In this document: positions 9,729-20,195 of the stretch, piece by piece | Layout: each line of letters opens with the position of its first letter | Position numbering within the stretch: position 1 is the stretch's first letter | The notes under the pieces: model-generated | What the model was told of the DNA's origin: nothing | What the model saw: only the letters and a program-made list of their open reading frames with translations | Databases searched by the model: none | Made by a program: the position numbers and the translations under genes | Origin: Maribacter dokdonensis DSW-8 | GTDB lineage: Bacteria; Bacteroidota; Bacteroidia; Flavobacteriales; Flavobacteriaceae | Assembly: GCF_001447995.1 (NCBI RefSeq) | Contig: NZ_LDPE01000004.1 | Location: forward strand, 124,001 to 188,000 | DNA length: 64,000 bases | Direction: 5' to 3'

Positions 9729-10772
9729 ATGAAAACAAACGTAGAACATTTTGGGACTATTGAAGATAATGACATACAGTTGGTTACGTTGATAAATGAC
9801 CATGATGTAGAAATTAAAATTTCAAACTATGGAGCCACCATAACCTCTATTAAAGTACCGGATAAAGAAGGGAATATAGATGAAATCGTGTGCGGATTTG
9901 ATGACTTAGATAGTTACTTTTCACCGGCATATACCAGTAACGCCCCATACTTTGGAGGTACTGTAGGGAGATATTGTTCTCAAATTAAAGATTCAAAATT
10001 TACATTGGAAGGTGTTGATTATCAATTAAATAAAATAGTTGGTGATAATAATCTTCACGGAGGCAAAAAAGGGTTCGATAAGAAAATTTGGACCGTTGAT
10101 ACCTATGATGAAAACAAGGCATTGGTTACCATGAAATTGGAAAGTGGGCATTTAGAAGAAGGCTTTCCTGGCAATGTGGTTGTCTGGGTAACTTTTACCA
10201 TATCCAATACCAATGAACTACAGATAGATTATATAGCTACTACGGATCAGAGTACACCGTTCACCATCACCAATCATTCTTACTTTAATCTATCAGGATT
10301 TAAAGATGATGTTTTGCAGCACACAGTTAAAATAACATCGGATAAAAAACAAGTTTGGGACGATACGGGAGCGGCAATGGGCAATAATATTTCAGTACTA
10401 GGCAAGCAGGACGATTTAAGAACACCTAAGAAAATAATTGATGTTCATGACGCCATGGGAGACGGTTTTGAGCATTATTATCTGTTTGATGAAAAGGGTT
10501 TTGAGCTAGGTAAGGTAGCTGAAATTACAGAGGAAAACAGCGGTAGAAGTTTGGAAGTATATACGACCGAACCGGGTATGCTTTTTTACACCGGTAAGTA
10601 TACTTCAGACGAATTAAAAAGGGAGACAGGCTTGCAATATGGAAAATTTAGGGGATTGTGCCTAGAGACACACCGATACCCGAACGGACCAAATATTACC
10701 AATGCCCCCAAATCTATTTTAGATAAAGACGAAACCTACCGAAGTACGACCATTTTTAAATTTGGCTGGTAA
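9729..10772 (+). CDS. galM: Aldose 1-epimerase (galactose mutarotase)
   Basis: Interconverts alpha and beta anomers of galactose so that the beta-galactose freed by GH2/GH16 action can enter the Leloir pathway. It has 347 residues, the normal length, and no signal peptide, so it is cytosolic. Family hallmarks are visible in order: SNYGATITSIKVPD at the N terminus, GGTVGRYCSQI, NLHGGKKGFDKKIW (His), FTITNHSYFNLSG (catalytic His region) and GLCLETHRYPNGPN near the C terminus (the general-base Glu). It sits 8 bases after the sulfatase and 33 bases before a RhaT-like permease, an arrangement consistent with uptake and entry of galactose from the degraded polymer. Confidence 0.93.
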   Translation: MKTNVEHFGTIEDNDIQLVTLINDHDVEIKISNYGATITSIKVPDKEGNIDEIVCGFDDLDSYFSPAYTSNAPYFGGTVGRYCSQIKDSKFTLEGVDYQLNKIVGDNNLHGGKKGFDKKIWTVDTYDENKALVTMKLESGHLEEGFPGNVVVWVTFTISNTNELQIDYIATTDQSTPFTITNHSYFNLSGFKDDVLQHTVKITSDKKQVWDDTGAAMGNNISVLGKQDDLRTPKKIIDVHDAMGDGFEHYYLFDEKGFELGKVAEITEENSGRSLEVYTTEPGMLFYTGKYTSDELKRETGLQYGKFRGLCLETHRYPNGPNITNAPKSILDKDETYRSTTIFKFGW

Positions 10773-10805
10773 CCATAAAATAAACTAAACCAAAAATATA
10801 CTAAG

Positions 10806-11810
10806 ATGATAGAAGGAGTATCGTTGGCAATTTTTGCCGGATTAATGCTGGGTCTTTATGCCCTGCCAGAAAAATTTACCAAAGACTTTAAATATGAGAA
10901 CACTTGGAGTTTGTTTTTTCTACTCACTATGTTCGTTGTACCAATATTTGCTTCGTTAACGCTCATTAACGGGTTCGGTGAAATATTCGGTAATATGCCT
11001 ATGGATATATGGGTAAAGATGGGACTTACCAGTTTCTTATGGGGAATAGGGGTAATGATGTGGAGCAAGGCAATTAATCACATAGGGCTTTCATTAGGCT
11101 TTTCCATTTTTATAGGAACCATAATTCTAGTGGGTTCATTATTACCTTTTATAGAAGACGGTTTACCGCCAACCAATGTACTTACCTTTATTTTAATTGG
11201 AATTTTTATTGTGTTGGTCGGCGTTATCTTAAATGGTAGGGCAGGTATTTTAAGGGAAAAGGATGAAGCCGGTACCAGTGATAAAAAAGGTTCTATGGTT
11301 ACCGGTATTATGATTGCCGTAGTTGGTGGGTTATTGGCAACCGGTTTCAGTTATGCAAACGCAGCAGGTAGACCTTATTTACATAAAGCAAGTATAGCTC
11401 AAGGAAATGCAGATTGGATAACTGCCGTAGCGGTAATGTTCCCTATATTTTTAAGTGGAGGTATTGTAATGACCGCATATTTCTTGTGGCAATTAAGTAA
11501 GAACAATGCTTGGGGCAACTTTAGGACTCCGGCATTCGGTAAAAACGTAATATTGATATTAATAATGGCAGTTTTCCATTATGCCGCATCGGCATTATTT
11601 GCGTACGCCGCATTTAAATTGGGTAGCTCTGGTAATACCGTAGGTTATGCTATTTTCAATACATCATCTGTGGCCACGGCAATTGTTAGCGGTCTAATTA
11701 CCAAAGAATGGATCAATGCCTCTTCAAAAGCGAAAAGTTTTCTATATGCAGGACTTGCGTTGATGATTACGGGTATTGTGGTAGTTGCATATTCTAACGG
11801 CATAAACTAG
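10806..11810 (+). CDS. RhaT-like sugar:H+ symporter (DMT superfamily)
   Basis: Inner-membrane permease of 334 residues with about ten hydrophobic segments covering the whole chain and a short charged loop near residues 145-162. Features resembling the L-rhamnose-proton symporter family are the N-terminal GLMLGLYALPEKF segment, WGIGVMMWSKAINHIGLSLG and the C-terminal duplication. Substrate is inferred: in this setting it could import galactose, L-galactose, L-fucose or another monosaccharide made in the periplasm. It is the last gene of the plus-strand run and is followed by a terminator hairpin. Confidence 0.75.
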   Translation: MIEGVSLAIFAGLMLGLYALPEKFTKDFKYENTWSLFFLLTMFVVPIFASLTLINGFGEIFGNMPMDIWVKMGLTSFLWGIGVMMWSKAINHIGLSLGFSIFIGTIILVGSLLPFIEDGLPPTNVLTFILIGIFIVLVGVILNGRAGILREKDEAGTSDKKGSMVTGIMIAVVGGLLATGFSYANAAGRPYLHKASIAQGNADWITAVAVMFPIFLSGGIVMTAYFLWQLSKNNAWGNFRTPAFGKNVILILIMAVFHYAASALFAYAAFKLGSSGNTVGYAIFNTSSVATAIVSGLITKEWINASSKAKSFLYAGLALMITGIVVVAYSNGIN

Positions 11811-11850
11811 CGAAGATTTTTGTTTTGAATAGCTAAAGTGCAAATTGTTT

Positions 11851-11886
11851 AAAAAGCGGGGGGTTGTAGGTCTTCCGCTTTTTTAA
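11851..11886 (+). terminator. Rho-independent terminator, probably bidirectional
   Basis: Stem AAAAAGCGG (11851-11859) pairs with CCGCTTTTT (11875-11883), with a 15-base loop and a T-run after it. It lies between the permease stop and the end of the convergent FG-GAP gene, so it can serve both strands. Confidence 0.7.
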
Positions 11887-11917
11887 TTTTTATTCTTTTC
11901 AAGTTCAATTGTTTAGA

Positions 11918-14900
11918 TCAATTTTTAAATAGCTGTATCTCGTCATCGTTATTGCCTACTAGCAGTCCAGTTTTGCCATTATTGAGATTTATGGACTTTA
12001 ATGCCTTTACATTTTTTGGGGCGAAAAATCCGCTTGTTAATCTATTTTGGGGTGTAAAGTGTCCCTCTTTTGTGCCCAAGAGTATCAACCCGACCGAAGC
12101 ATCAGCTCTTGTGGTCTCAATTTCAGATTCAAATTTGTTTCCTGCCAAAGCAATATCCGTTACTCCGTCAGCATTGAAATCCCCTGTAACAAAGCCGTTA
12201 ATACTAGAAAATTGTGCTGGGTAGGGTAAAGGAGTGAGCTTGGCATTACCATCATTGAACCTAATGATTACCGAAGCAAATTCATAAGCATTAAGCTGTA
12301 GGGCATTATCAATACCTTCACCGATAATTTGTCTTAGGTTGGACTTGGAAAATTGAGTAAAGGTTTGAAATTTTCTATCCAATCCGGGGAGCTGTTCTGA
12401 GCTACACTGTAACCCCCTGATCGGTACTTGTCTGCCTTTGTAGTCTTTCGCCAGAAAAATATCATTAGTTCCGTTTTGATCAAAATCGCTCGCAAAAACT
12501 TTAAAAGGTTTTTTGTCACTTGCTGTAAACTTATAATTGAGGCCTAGGTTACCTACTAAAAGCTCGTTAATGCCATTTTGATCAATGTCTGCGACAGTAA
12601 TGCAGTTGTACCAGCCGTTAGTTTTGCTTAAACCATAAGAGGTAGTTTCATTTTGTAGTTTGCCATTGTTGGCTTTAAATATGGTTATTGGCATCCATTC
12701 CCCAACAATAATCAGTTCTTTTGTATTGTCGCCATCAATATCTGCATATGTAGCATCGGTAACCATACCAATATGTTCAAGTTCTGGAGCCATTTCTTTT
12801 GTAACATCGTTAAAGTTTCCATTATCGTTCAATAAAATTAGACTTTTGGGTGCTTTGGGATATTGACCGGGGACTAATCTGCCCCCTATAAAAAGGTCTA
12901 GGTCACCGTCATTATCAATGTCAAAAGGTAGAGCGCAACCACCACTTTCAGCACTGATCATCATTTCTCTTTTTTCGGTAAAAAGCCCCTTACCATTGTT
13001 GAGGTAGAGTCGGTCTTTGAGTAGGGGAGAGTTCTGGGAAAATTCATTTCCGCCGCTGACTACATATAGATCCAAGTCTTGGTCATTATCTACATCAAAA
13101 AATACGGCATCGACATCTTCATATTTGGCATCGGTCAACAAAATAGGATGGTCTTTTTTTTCAAATGATCCACTAGCTGTTTGTTGGTAAAGAGCTCCTG
13201 GACTACCAGATGCACCGCCTACGTAAAAGTCCTCTAAACCATCGTTATTAATGTCGCCCACGGCAATGCCAGGACCTTCGGTAGATAGTTTATGTGGTAG
13301 TAATACCTGAATTTTAAAATCGTCAAACTGGTTTTCTCGATGTTCGTAGACGGAAGAGAAAGAAGTGTTGGTTACATCTTTAAACAATGTTTGCTTTGTT
13401 ATGGACTTATCAACAGGCTGTTTTGCTTCTTTATAATCGATAATGAGATTGCTACTAGAAGCAACATTTTGAATTAGATGTTCTTTACCGTCTGGCCAGA
13501 CTATAGAGATGGAGTCTATTTTCGATATTTTTCCAAGCCCAAAATGGACAATAGGTTCTACTGAAGATAGATAGCCGCGCACCGTTTTAAATTCATGGAA
13601 TTGTATGCTGTCATTAGTTTTTAACGTGATTTTTGTACCTAGGCCATCTTTATTGGTCTCAGGGCCCTTTAATTTAATTTTTAGGAATTTGTTTTCAGTA
13701 GTATTGCTCAAATTTTCGTAGAGAAATGCGGGGTCATCCACATTGTTGACGATCAGGTCTAAATCGCCATCATTGTCCAAATCTGCAGTTGCGGCGCCGT
13801 TAGAAAAGCTTTGTTGGTCCAAGCCCCAAGCCTTGCTCATGTTGGTAAATTTTAGGTCACCTTGGTTTTTATAGAGGTAATTAGAAATTTTATTTTGCTT
13901 GAACAGTGAAATAATATGCTGTGCATTTTCTTCATTACTGCGTTGTGCCGCCTGTGCACTTTGCATATACTGTCTAAATTTTATGGTTGCATCTTTATCC
14001 CAAATATCTCTTTTGAATCCGTTTGTAATGAAAATATCCCTTAAACCATCATTATCAAAATCACTGGCAAGGCATGCCCAGCTCCAATCTGTTTTGGCAA
14101 TACCGGAGTATTGTGAAACATCGCTAAAAAAACCGTCTCCACGGTTTTTTTGAAGCATGTTATGCATATACTGATAATGAAAACCATTGTTTTTCATACT
14201 ATTGAATAGTTGGGTATTCATGTCTGCCATAGTAGTTTTGGAGCGTTCGTAATCTTCTGGCATCATTTCTAACTGTATAATATCTTCCCAGCCATCATTA
14301 TCTAAATCCGCTATATCTACACCCATGGCGTAAAAGGGTATGTGGTTGAACCTAGACTTTAATTGTTCGCTGAAATTTCCTTTGCCTTGGTTCATATATA
14401 GGTAATCTCGTTCTAGATAATCATTGGCAACAAAGAGATCCACTTGTCCGTCTTTATCTACATCAGAAGTAACTAATCCTAATCCGTAACCAAAATTGCC
14501 GTTAATACCCTTTTGCTGGCCTACTTCTTCAAATTTTCCGTAGTTGTTTATATAGAGTTTGTCTCTGTACAATTCATCTTCATTGGCCTTACCGGCTAAA
14601 ACCTGCTGGTAATTGAGAAAAAAGTGTTCAGGTCTGTTGGTTAGATAAAGGTCCAGGTCATTATCGTTATCCATATCAAAAAAGGAAGCCATTACAGAAA
14701 ATCCTTCATCGGCCAGTCCGTATTCAACTGCAGACTCTTTAAAAGTGTTATCGCCTTGGTTGATATAAAGAAGGTTACTTCTTTCTTGCGGAGTATCTTG
14801 CCAGCCACCTCTACATATATAAATATCTGTTAGTCCGTCAGCATTGACATCTGCCATGACTACGCCGTTATGCCAACCGTCTTGTTTGGTAAGATTTGCT

Positions 14901-15253
14901 TTTTCTGTAATATCTTCAAAAGTGAAATTTCCTTTGTTAAGGTATATTTTATCTGGGGCTTCATTGGCGGTAAAATAAATATCCGATAATCCGTCATTAT
15001 TAATATCTGCTACGGCAACACCTGCACCGTTGTATACATAGTTGAAAATGGCAAAAAAATTATCATAGTTTTCGGCAATCGTATTTTTAAATTTGATTCC
15101 TGAATCTTCGGGCTGTACTAATTTAAACAGTGGTGTTTCTTTGGTATTCTTCATTTTTTGAGCCACTTCTTTATCTTCACAACTATGAAATAGAAAGCTG
15201 ATCGATAATACAATTATTACGGTTTTAGGGGCTAGAAAACGGTGAAGAAACAT
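11918..15253 (-). CDS. FG-GAP/VCBS repeat lipoprotein with ASPIC/UnbV domain
   Basis: Large surface or periplasmic lipoprotein of 1111 residues; lipobox LFHSC at about residues 22-26. It contains many FG-GAP/VCBS-type calcium-binding repeats (patterns such as DINNDGLSDIYF, DVNADGLTDIYI, DMDNDNDLDLYL) making a beta-propeller, interrupted near residues 540-595 by an ASPIC/UnbV-type segment (VHFGLGKISKIDSISIVWPDG), then a second propeller. Such proteins commonly accompany SusC/SusD pairs in Flavobacteriaceae; their molecular function is not established, and glycan binding or assembly with the SusCD complex is a guess. It is the last gene of the minus-strand operon, separated from susD by a strong hairpin, so its expression may be lower than that of susCD. 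Confidence 0.85.
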   Translation of the reverse strand: MFLHRFLAPKTVIIVLSISFLFHSCEDKEVAQKMKNTKETPLFKLVQPEDSGIKFKNTIAENYDNFFAIFNYVYNGAGVAVADINNDGLSDIYFTANEAPDKIYLNKGNFTFEDITEKANLTKQDGWHNGVVMADVNADGLTDIYICRGGWQDTPQERSNLLYINQGDNTFKESAVEYGLADEGFSVMASFFDMDNDNDLDLYLTNRPEHFFLNYQQVLAGKANEDELYRDKLYINNYGKFEEVGQQKGINGNFGYGLGLVTSDVDKDGQVDLFVANDYLERDYLYMNQGKGNFSEQLKSRFNHIPFYAMGVDIADLDNDGWEDIIQLEMMPEDYERSKTTMADMNTQLFNSMKNNGFHYQYMHNMLQKNRGDGFFSDVSQYSGIAKTDWSWACLASDFDNDGLRDIFITNGFKRDIWDKDATIKFRQYMQSAQAAQRSNEENAQHIISLFKQNKISNYLYKNQGDLKFTNMSKAWGLDQQSFSNGAATADLDNDGDLDLIVNNVDDPAFLYENLSNTTENKFLKIKLKGPETNKDGLGTKITLKTNDSIQFHEFKTVRGYLSSVEPIVHFGLGKISKIDSISIVWPDGKEHLIQNVASSSNLIIDYKEAKQPVDKSITKQTLFKDVTNTSFSSVYEHRENQFDDFKIQVLLPHKLSTEGPGIAVGDINNDGLEDFYVGGASGSPGALYQQTASGSFEKKDHPILLTDAKYEDVDAVFFDVDNDQDLDLYVVSGGNEFSQNSPLLKDRLYLNNGKGLFTEKREMMISAESGGCALPFDIDNDGDLDLFIGGRLVPGQYPKAPKSLILLNDNGNFNDVTKEMAPELEHIGMVTDATYADIDGDNTKELIIVGEWMPITIFKANNGKLQNETTSYGLSKTNGWYNCITVADIDQNGINELLVGNLGLNYKFTASDKKPFKVFASDFDQNGTNDIFLAKDYKGRQVPIRGLQCSSEQLPGLDRKFQTFTQFSKSNLRQIIGEGIDNALQLNAYEFASVIIRFNDGNAKLTPLPYPAQFSSINGFVTGDFNADGVTDIALAGNKFESEIETTRADASVGLILLGTKEGHFTPQNRLTSGFFAPKNVKALKSINLNNGKTGLLVGNNDDEIQLFKN

Positions 15254-15270
15254 ATACTGTGTTTTAGCAT

Positions 15271-15303
15271 AAAAGCCTATTCAGAAATGGTGAATAGGCT
15301 TTT
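15271..15303 (-). terminator. Strong hairpin between susD and the FG-GAP gene (terminator or attenuator)
   Basis: A perfect 13-base stem AAAAGCCTATTCA/TGAATAGGCTTTT with a 7-base loop lies in the 83-base gap between the susD stop and the FG-GAP start. On the minus strand the T-run is within the stem. It could end most transcripts after susD or protect their 3' ends, lowering downstream expression. Confidence 0.6.
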
Positions 15304-15336
15304 TGATTATTTGTTTAAGATATTAAAAATATATTA

Positions 15337-16878
15337 CTAGTAACCAGGGTTTTGCACCAGATTAGGGTTAATATCCAACTCTGATTGAGGTATTGGCCAG
15401 CGTATTTCAAAATCTTGAAATTCAGGTCCTGGATCGCCAGCATTTGGTCCACCTTGTGTAATACCGGATATTGCTTCATGGTAAACACCAAAACGTATAA
15501 GGTCGTTTCGTCTCCACCCTTCAAAGCATAACTCTTTTCTACGCTCTTCTAAAAGTTCTGTTGCATTATCGTCTTGTGAACCTACAACCATATCTGGAAC
15601 AGCATCTGTAGTCATTCTAGCTCTTGCTCTCAATCTGTTTACGGTAATGTCCAAATCTGCCTGAGTTAGTTTGCCTTGCCCGTTTAAAGCCTCGGCGTAC
15701 ATTAATAGAACATCTGCGTACCTAATGTAAGGGTTGTCAAATGGTGTATCGTTAGGATAGCTATTTGGTTTTTCGGCATGCCATTTCCATCCTCTCCAGT
15801 TATTCATTGGTACCGTATGCGTTTCAGGATCAGAGAATCCTTCTTCTGGAGTAAAATCATTTGCATTGTGCTTTGCGATATTATTAAATAATCTTACATC
15901 TTCTCTGTCAAAAGATGCTTCAAAGCTATGGTTGATAAAACAAGTACCCCAGCCTCCACCGTTGTTTACGTTACCGTTTGGACCATAAAAAGTACTTAAT
16001 AGTCCACCTTCTCCACGTGCAGGACCATCCATGCCAATAGAATACACCATTTCTACACTTTGCTCGTTGCTAAGATTGAAAACCTCTCTGTAATTAGGTA
16101 AAAGATCATAAACACCGCTATCCATTACTTCTTTTAAAACAGTTTCGGCACTAGCCAATTTATCTGTTTGATTAAGGGGAAAGCCACTCATTTGTAAATA
16201 AACTTTACCTAATAAAGATTTAGCTGCGCCCTGAGTGGCACGACCGCCACCTTGTTCTTCCGGAAGTACACTTGCGGCTTGTTGCAAGTCTTGTATGATG
16301 AAGTTATAGGTTTCTTCCGGTGTAACTTGACTCACTTCTACAGACTCCAAATCTGTAGTTTCACTTGTTAATAACGGAATGTTTTCATACGTGGATACTA
16401 AAGAAAATAATACCATTGATCTTAAGAACTTAGCTTCGGCAACGAATTTAGTTTTAGATTCATTATCGATTTCATCTTCGTTCATTGCTTCAATTCGGTC
16501 AATTGTACTGTTGATTCTGTTCAATGCAACGTATAAATTCTCCCAAATAGATCGCACTACACCATTAGAAGGTGTTAATTGATGCTGATAGATAAATTTT
16601 CTATCACCGCCCCATGGCGGAACAACAACTTCGTCAGCAGCTATAGAGCCCCAATGAATGCCCCAGCCATCTTTACCATTTGCGCCAGATGAAACTATTG
16701 GTTGTACGGCATCGTACGCACCAATAAGATAGGTTTCCGCACCTTTGGCGTCTACCAAGAGAGCATCTGGAGTCAAGAAATTACTGGGTGATTCAATTAA
16801 AATATCATCATCACAAGATGACACAAGCAGCAGTCCCGCCGCTAGAGTTAATATTCCGTAAAATTTAGTTTTTTTCAT
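15337..16878 (-). CDS. SusD/RagB family glycan-binding lipoprotein
   Basis: Outer-membrane lipoprotein of 513 residues that forms the lid of a SusC channel and binds oligosaccharides outside the cell. The signal ends in lipobox LVSSC (about residues 18-22) followed by Asp residues (CDDD), typical of Bacteroidetes surface export. The N-terminal TPR-like region and the C-terminal SusD domain are seen from NPYIRYADVLLMYAEALNGQG and ELLEERRKELCFEGWRRNDLIRFG, both strong family signatures. It starts 23 bases after the susC stop, the usual pairing. The ligand is probably an agar or porphyran oligosaccharide, inferred from the surrounding enzymes. Confidence 0.95.
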   Translation of the reverse strand: MKKTKFYGILTLAAGLLLVSSCDDDILIESPSNFLTPDALLVDAKGAETYLIGAYDAVQPIVSSGANGKDGWGIHWGSIAADEVVVPPWGGDRKFIYQHQLTPSNGVVRSIWENLYVALNRINSTIDRIEAMNEDEIDNESKTKFVAEAKFLRSMVLFSLVSTYENIPLLTSETTDLESVEVSQVTPEETYNFIIQDLQQAASVLPEEQGGGRATQGAAKSLLGKVYLQMSGFPLNQTDKLASAETVLKEVMDSGVYDLLPNYREVFNLSNEQSVEMVYSIGMDGPARGEGGLLSTFYGPNGNVNNGGGWGTCFINHSFEASFDREDVRLFNNIAKHNANDFTPEEGFSDPETHTVPMNNWRGWKWHAEKPNSYPNDTPFDNPYIRYADVLLMYAEALNGQGKLTQADLDITVNRLRARARMTTDAVPDMVVGSQDDNATELLEERRKELCFEGWRRNDLIRFGVYHEAISGITQGGPNAGDPGPEFQDFEIRWPIPQSELDINPNLVQNPGY

Positions 16879-16901
16879 CTTTTAATTTTTTTGTTCTTTA
16901 A

Positions 16902-19900
16902 TTAGAATCCTACGCTTAAACCTAATCTTATAGTTCTTGATCTTGGGTAAGAGTCTGCATCTAGACCTGGAGTAAGTTGATTGTTGCCAACACTTACGTC
17001 TGGATCGTATCCTGAGTATTTTGTGAAAACATGAAGGTTATCTACAGCGGCATATACCCTACAGCTTTTAAGGCCAATGTTTTTCTTTACTCTGGTAGGT
17101 AATTCATAACCTAAAGTAACATTGCTAATTCTGAAATACGATCCATCTTCAATAAATGACGAATAAGCAGTTCCATTAATACCGGCATCGCCATCTCCCC
17201 AAATAGAAGGGATATCTGTATCAGGGGTTTCTGGTGTCCAACGATTAGCAACTCTGCCATATTTATTTAAAAATGGAATAGCTTGGGCCGTACCTTTACT
17301 AAGGCTTTTTAAATAAACATCATTACCATAAGACCATTGGGTAATTACTGAAAGATCTAAGTTCTTGTATCTAAAGTTATTGGTAAAACCACCAAAGTGT
17401 TTTGGTAATGCATTACCAATGATTTTTCGGTCATCAGAATTTACAATGCCGTCTGCAGCGTCTGGTACACCGTCACCATCAGTATCAACGGTAAGTTGAT
17501 CTACGAATTTTGGCATACCCGGTCTGTATTTCGTGTTATCTGGCTGACCTGAGGAAAGCACGGTACCTTCTTTTAACTCGTAAACCACATCATACCAAGC
17601 AACACCTTGATCTGCAGCGTCTTGTCTAACTTTTGCGGCAGCTTCTTCATTTGATAATCCGTCAAAAGCGGCAAAATCACTATAGTTGTAAATACCATCG
17701 ACTTCTAAACCATACATGGAACCTAAAGATTCTCCTACTTTTACTATGTAATCATCTTGTATTTGATTGTCACCAATAGAGTTTACCAAAAATTGATCAG
17801 CATCACCAAGGTCTAGGACCTGGTTATCATTGAAACTGATGTTGAAGTTAGTTGTCCACCCAAAGTTTTCATTGTCAAAGTTTACTGTGTTCAGGGCAAA
17901 TTCAAGACCCTTATTTTCTACTTTTCCTAAGTTTTTAAATACTGTTTTAAATCCGGTAGTTGATGGTAATGGAACTTCTAATAAAAGATCAGAAGTTTCT
18001 TTACGGTAATAATCTGCCTCTAAAGAAATTCTATCATTGAACATTCCAATAGAAAGTCCGGCATCAAACTGTTGTGTAGTTTCCCAAGTTAATTCTTCAT
18101 TTGCCAGTTGTTGAATTGCGGCTCCGGTAACCAATTGGTTTCCGTTCAAAATGGTACTTGCTACACCAGCTTGAGCAAAAGATCGGTATGAACCAATGGC
18201 GGTATTACCGGTTTCTCCAAAACTTGCCTTAATTCTAAAACGATTTAAGGTGTTGTTTTCTTTAAGAAAGTTTTCATTTGCAACGTTCCAGGCAGCACCT
18301 ACCGAAGGAAAGAAACCATACTTTTTACCCTCTGCAAATCTAGATGAACCATCATATCTAGCACTGGCATTTAATGTGTATTTACCTTTGTAATCATATT
18401 GAACCCTAGCAAGATACGATTGTAGAGCTGTTTTGGTAAATCCAGATGAATTAGGTAAGGTCTCCGTGGCAGAACCCAAATTGTTTAGGTTTACGCCAGG
18501 GAGATCAAAACCTGTTGCTGCTGAATTGTTGAATTCAAATGTATTCTGTTGCTCTTCATAAACCGCCGTAGCATTCAAAGAGTGGTCTCCATAAACCTTG
18601 CTGAAGTTTAAATTTTGCTCGGTTATTATACCAGTTCCCATGTTGTTGTTTACGAATGCTCTACCATTTGCTGTTCTACCCCAACTGATTTTCTCTGAAA
18701 AGTATGCGGTACCTTTAGTAGAGGATATATTACCTCTAACGGATGACTTAAAGGTAAGTCCGTCTGCCAAGGTATATTGAATATACACACTACCGAAAGA
18801 TTGAAATGCGGTTCTATTATTACTGTTGAATTCTAGGGTAGCCAAAGGATTGGTAATATCACCATCTCTTACCGAGATTATTCTGCCGTTCTCATCATAT
18901 TCGGCATCATCATATCTATTGATACCTTGTACTGGTGTAAATAAAATAGCACTTGTAATAATACCGTTTCTACCATTTCCATTTTCATTGGCTGCGTTAA
19001 CTATTCCGCTATTTTTATTAATACCCAAATTAAGGTTCATACCGGCCTTAAGTTTATCGCTTATATTTTGATTGATGTTTAGGTTACCATTATACCTTTC
19101 AAAATCAGATGTTTTTACGATACCCTCTTGATTTAAGTAAGAGAACGAGGCTGAATATGTGTTCTTGTCACCACCACCGCTCATAGATACTTTATAGCTC
19201 TTGGTAATCGCTGGTCTGGTAATTTCTTTTTGCCAATCTGTAACCAATACACGAGAATCGCTTAAATCCAATGGTGTACCATCATCATATCTAAAAGCTC
19301 TGGTGTAAGTATCCTCAGCATCTGGGTTCCATGGGAAATAATCGTTCCAGAAGTCTACATATTCTTGACCGGTCATCAAATCTAATGGTCTGGCCAATGT
19401 AGATACACCTGTAAACGTTTCAAAGTTTAAAGACGCCCTGCCTTTTTTACCTTGTTTTGTCGTAATAATGATCACACCATTAGCTCCTCTAGAACCGTAA
19501 ATAGCTGTCGCTGAAGCATCTTTCAATACCTCAATAGATTCAATTGAGCTAGGGTCTATTGTTGATAGCGGACTTGTAGAGGAATTTCCGATACCTACAG
19601 CAGTACTGGCGGTGTTACCTTGTAAAGCAAAACCGTCTATCACATAAAGTGGGTCGTTACTGGCCGTAATAGAACTACCACCTCTAATTCTAATATTAAA
19701 ACCAGACCCTGGTTCACCACCAGATTGTACCACCTGTACACCCGAGGCCCTTGCAGCAAGACCTCCTTCAAAAGAAACAGGTTTTACTTTATCAAGTTCA
19801 TCCGCTTTTACAGAAACAATAGAACCGGTAAGGTCTTTTCGTTTAGAGCTACCATAACCAATGATAACAACCTCGTCCAAGGCAGATACATCGGTCGTCA

Positions 19901-20195
19901 TAACAACATTTAAATTGGTTTTGCCATTAACGGCAACTTCTTTAGCCTTGTAACCTATATAGGTAAAGACTAGTACATCGTTTGATTGAGCTTTAATGGT
20001 ATAGTTACCATCAAAATCAGTGGCAACCCCAGAAGTGGTTCCTTTGACAATAACGGACACACCGGGTAAAGGACCTGATTCATCGCTTACATTACCTTTA
20101 ACATTTAAGTCTTGGGCATGCATAAATTGGACACTTATTATTGAGTATAATAATAAGAACCAAAATGTTTTTGAGTTAAGTTGTGTTACTCGCAT
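16902..20195 (-). CDS. SusC/RagA family TonB-dependent outer-membrane transporter
   Basis: TonB-dependent channel of 1097 residues for oligosaccharide import, partner of the SusD that follows. Order of parts: signal peptide ending near FMHAQ; carboxypeptidase-regulatory-like domain (about residues 30-110, GPLPGVSVIVKGTTSG); TonB box region DEVVIIGYG; plug domain with IRIRGGSSITASNDPLYVIDG; then a 22-strand barrel to the C-terminal aromatic residue. Length is normal for SusC. Upstream, 56-88 bases before the start, are two direct repeats 21 bases apart that may be an operator. No anti-sigma-interacting (STN) domain is seen at the N terminus, so control by an ECF sigma/anti-sigma pair is unlikely. 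Confidence 0.95.
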   Translation of the reverse strand: MRVTQLNSKTFWFLLLYSIISVQFMHAQDLNVKGNVSDESGPLPGVSVIVKGTTSGVATDFDGNYTIKAQSNDVLVFTYIGYKAKEVAVNGKTNLNVVMTTDVSALDEVVIIGYGSSKRKDLTGSIVSVKADELDKVKPVSFEGGLAARASGVQVVQSGGEPGSGFNIRIRGGSSITASNDPLYVIDGFALQGNTASTAVGIGNSSTSPLSTIDPSSIESIEVLKDASATAIYGSRGANGVIIITTKQGKKGRASLNFETFTGVSTLARPLDLMTGQEYVDFWNDYFPWNPDAEDTYTRAFRYDDGTPLDLSDSRVLVTDWQKEITRPAITKSYKVSMSGGGDKNTYSASFSYLNQEGIVKTSDFERYNGNLNINQNISDKLKAGMNLNLGINKNSGIVNAANENGNGRNGIITSAILFTPVQGINRYDDAEYDENGRIISVRDGDITNPLATLEFNSNNRTAFQSFGSVYIQYTLADGLTFKSSVRGNISSTKGTAYFSEKISWGRTANGRAFVNNNMGTGIITEQNLNFSKVYGDHSLNATAVYEEQQNTFEFNNSAATGFDLPGVNLNNLGSATETLPNSSGFTKTALQSYLARVQYDYKGKYTLNASARYDGSSRFAEGKKYGFFPSVGAAWNVANENFLKENNTLNRFRIKASFGETGNTAIGSYRSFAQAGVASTILNGNQLVTGAAIQQLANEELTWETTQQFDAGLSIGMFNDRISLEADYYRKETSDLLLEVPLPSTTGFKTVFKNLGKVENKGLEFALNTVNFDNENFGWTTNFNISFNDNQVLDLGDADQFLVNSIGDNQIQDDYIVKVGESLGSMYGLEVDGIYNYSDFAAFDGLSNEEAAAKVRQDAADQGVAWYDVVYELKEGTVLSSGQPDNTKYRPGMPKFVDQLTVDTDGDGVPDAADGIVNSDDRKIIGNALPKHFGGFTNNFRYKNLDLSVITQWSYGNDVYLKSLSKGTAQAIPFLNKYGRVANRWTPETPDTDIPSIWGDGDAGINGTAYSSFIEDGSYFRISNVTLGYELPTRVKKNIGLKSCRVYAAVDNLHVFTKYSGYDPDVSVGNNQLTPGLDADSYPRSRTIRLGLSVGF

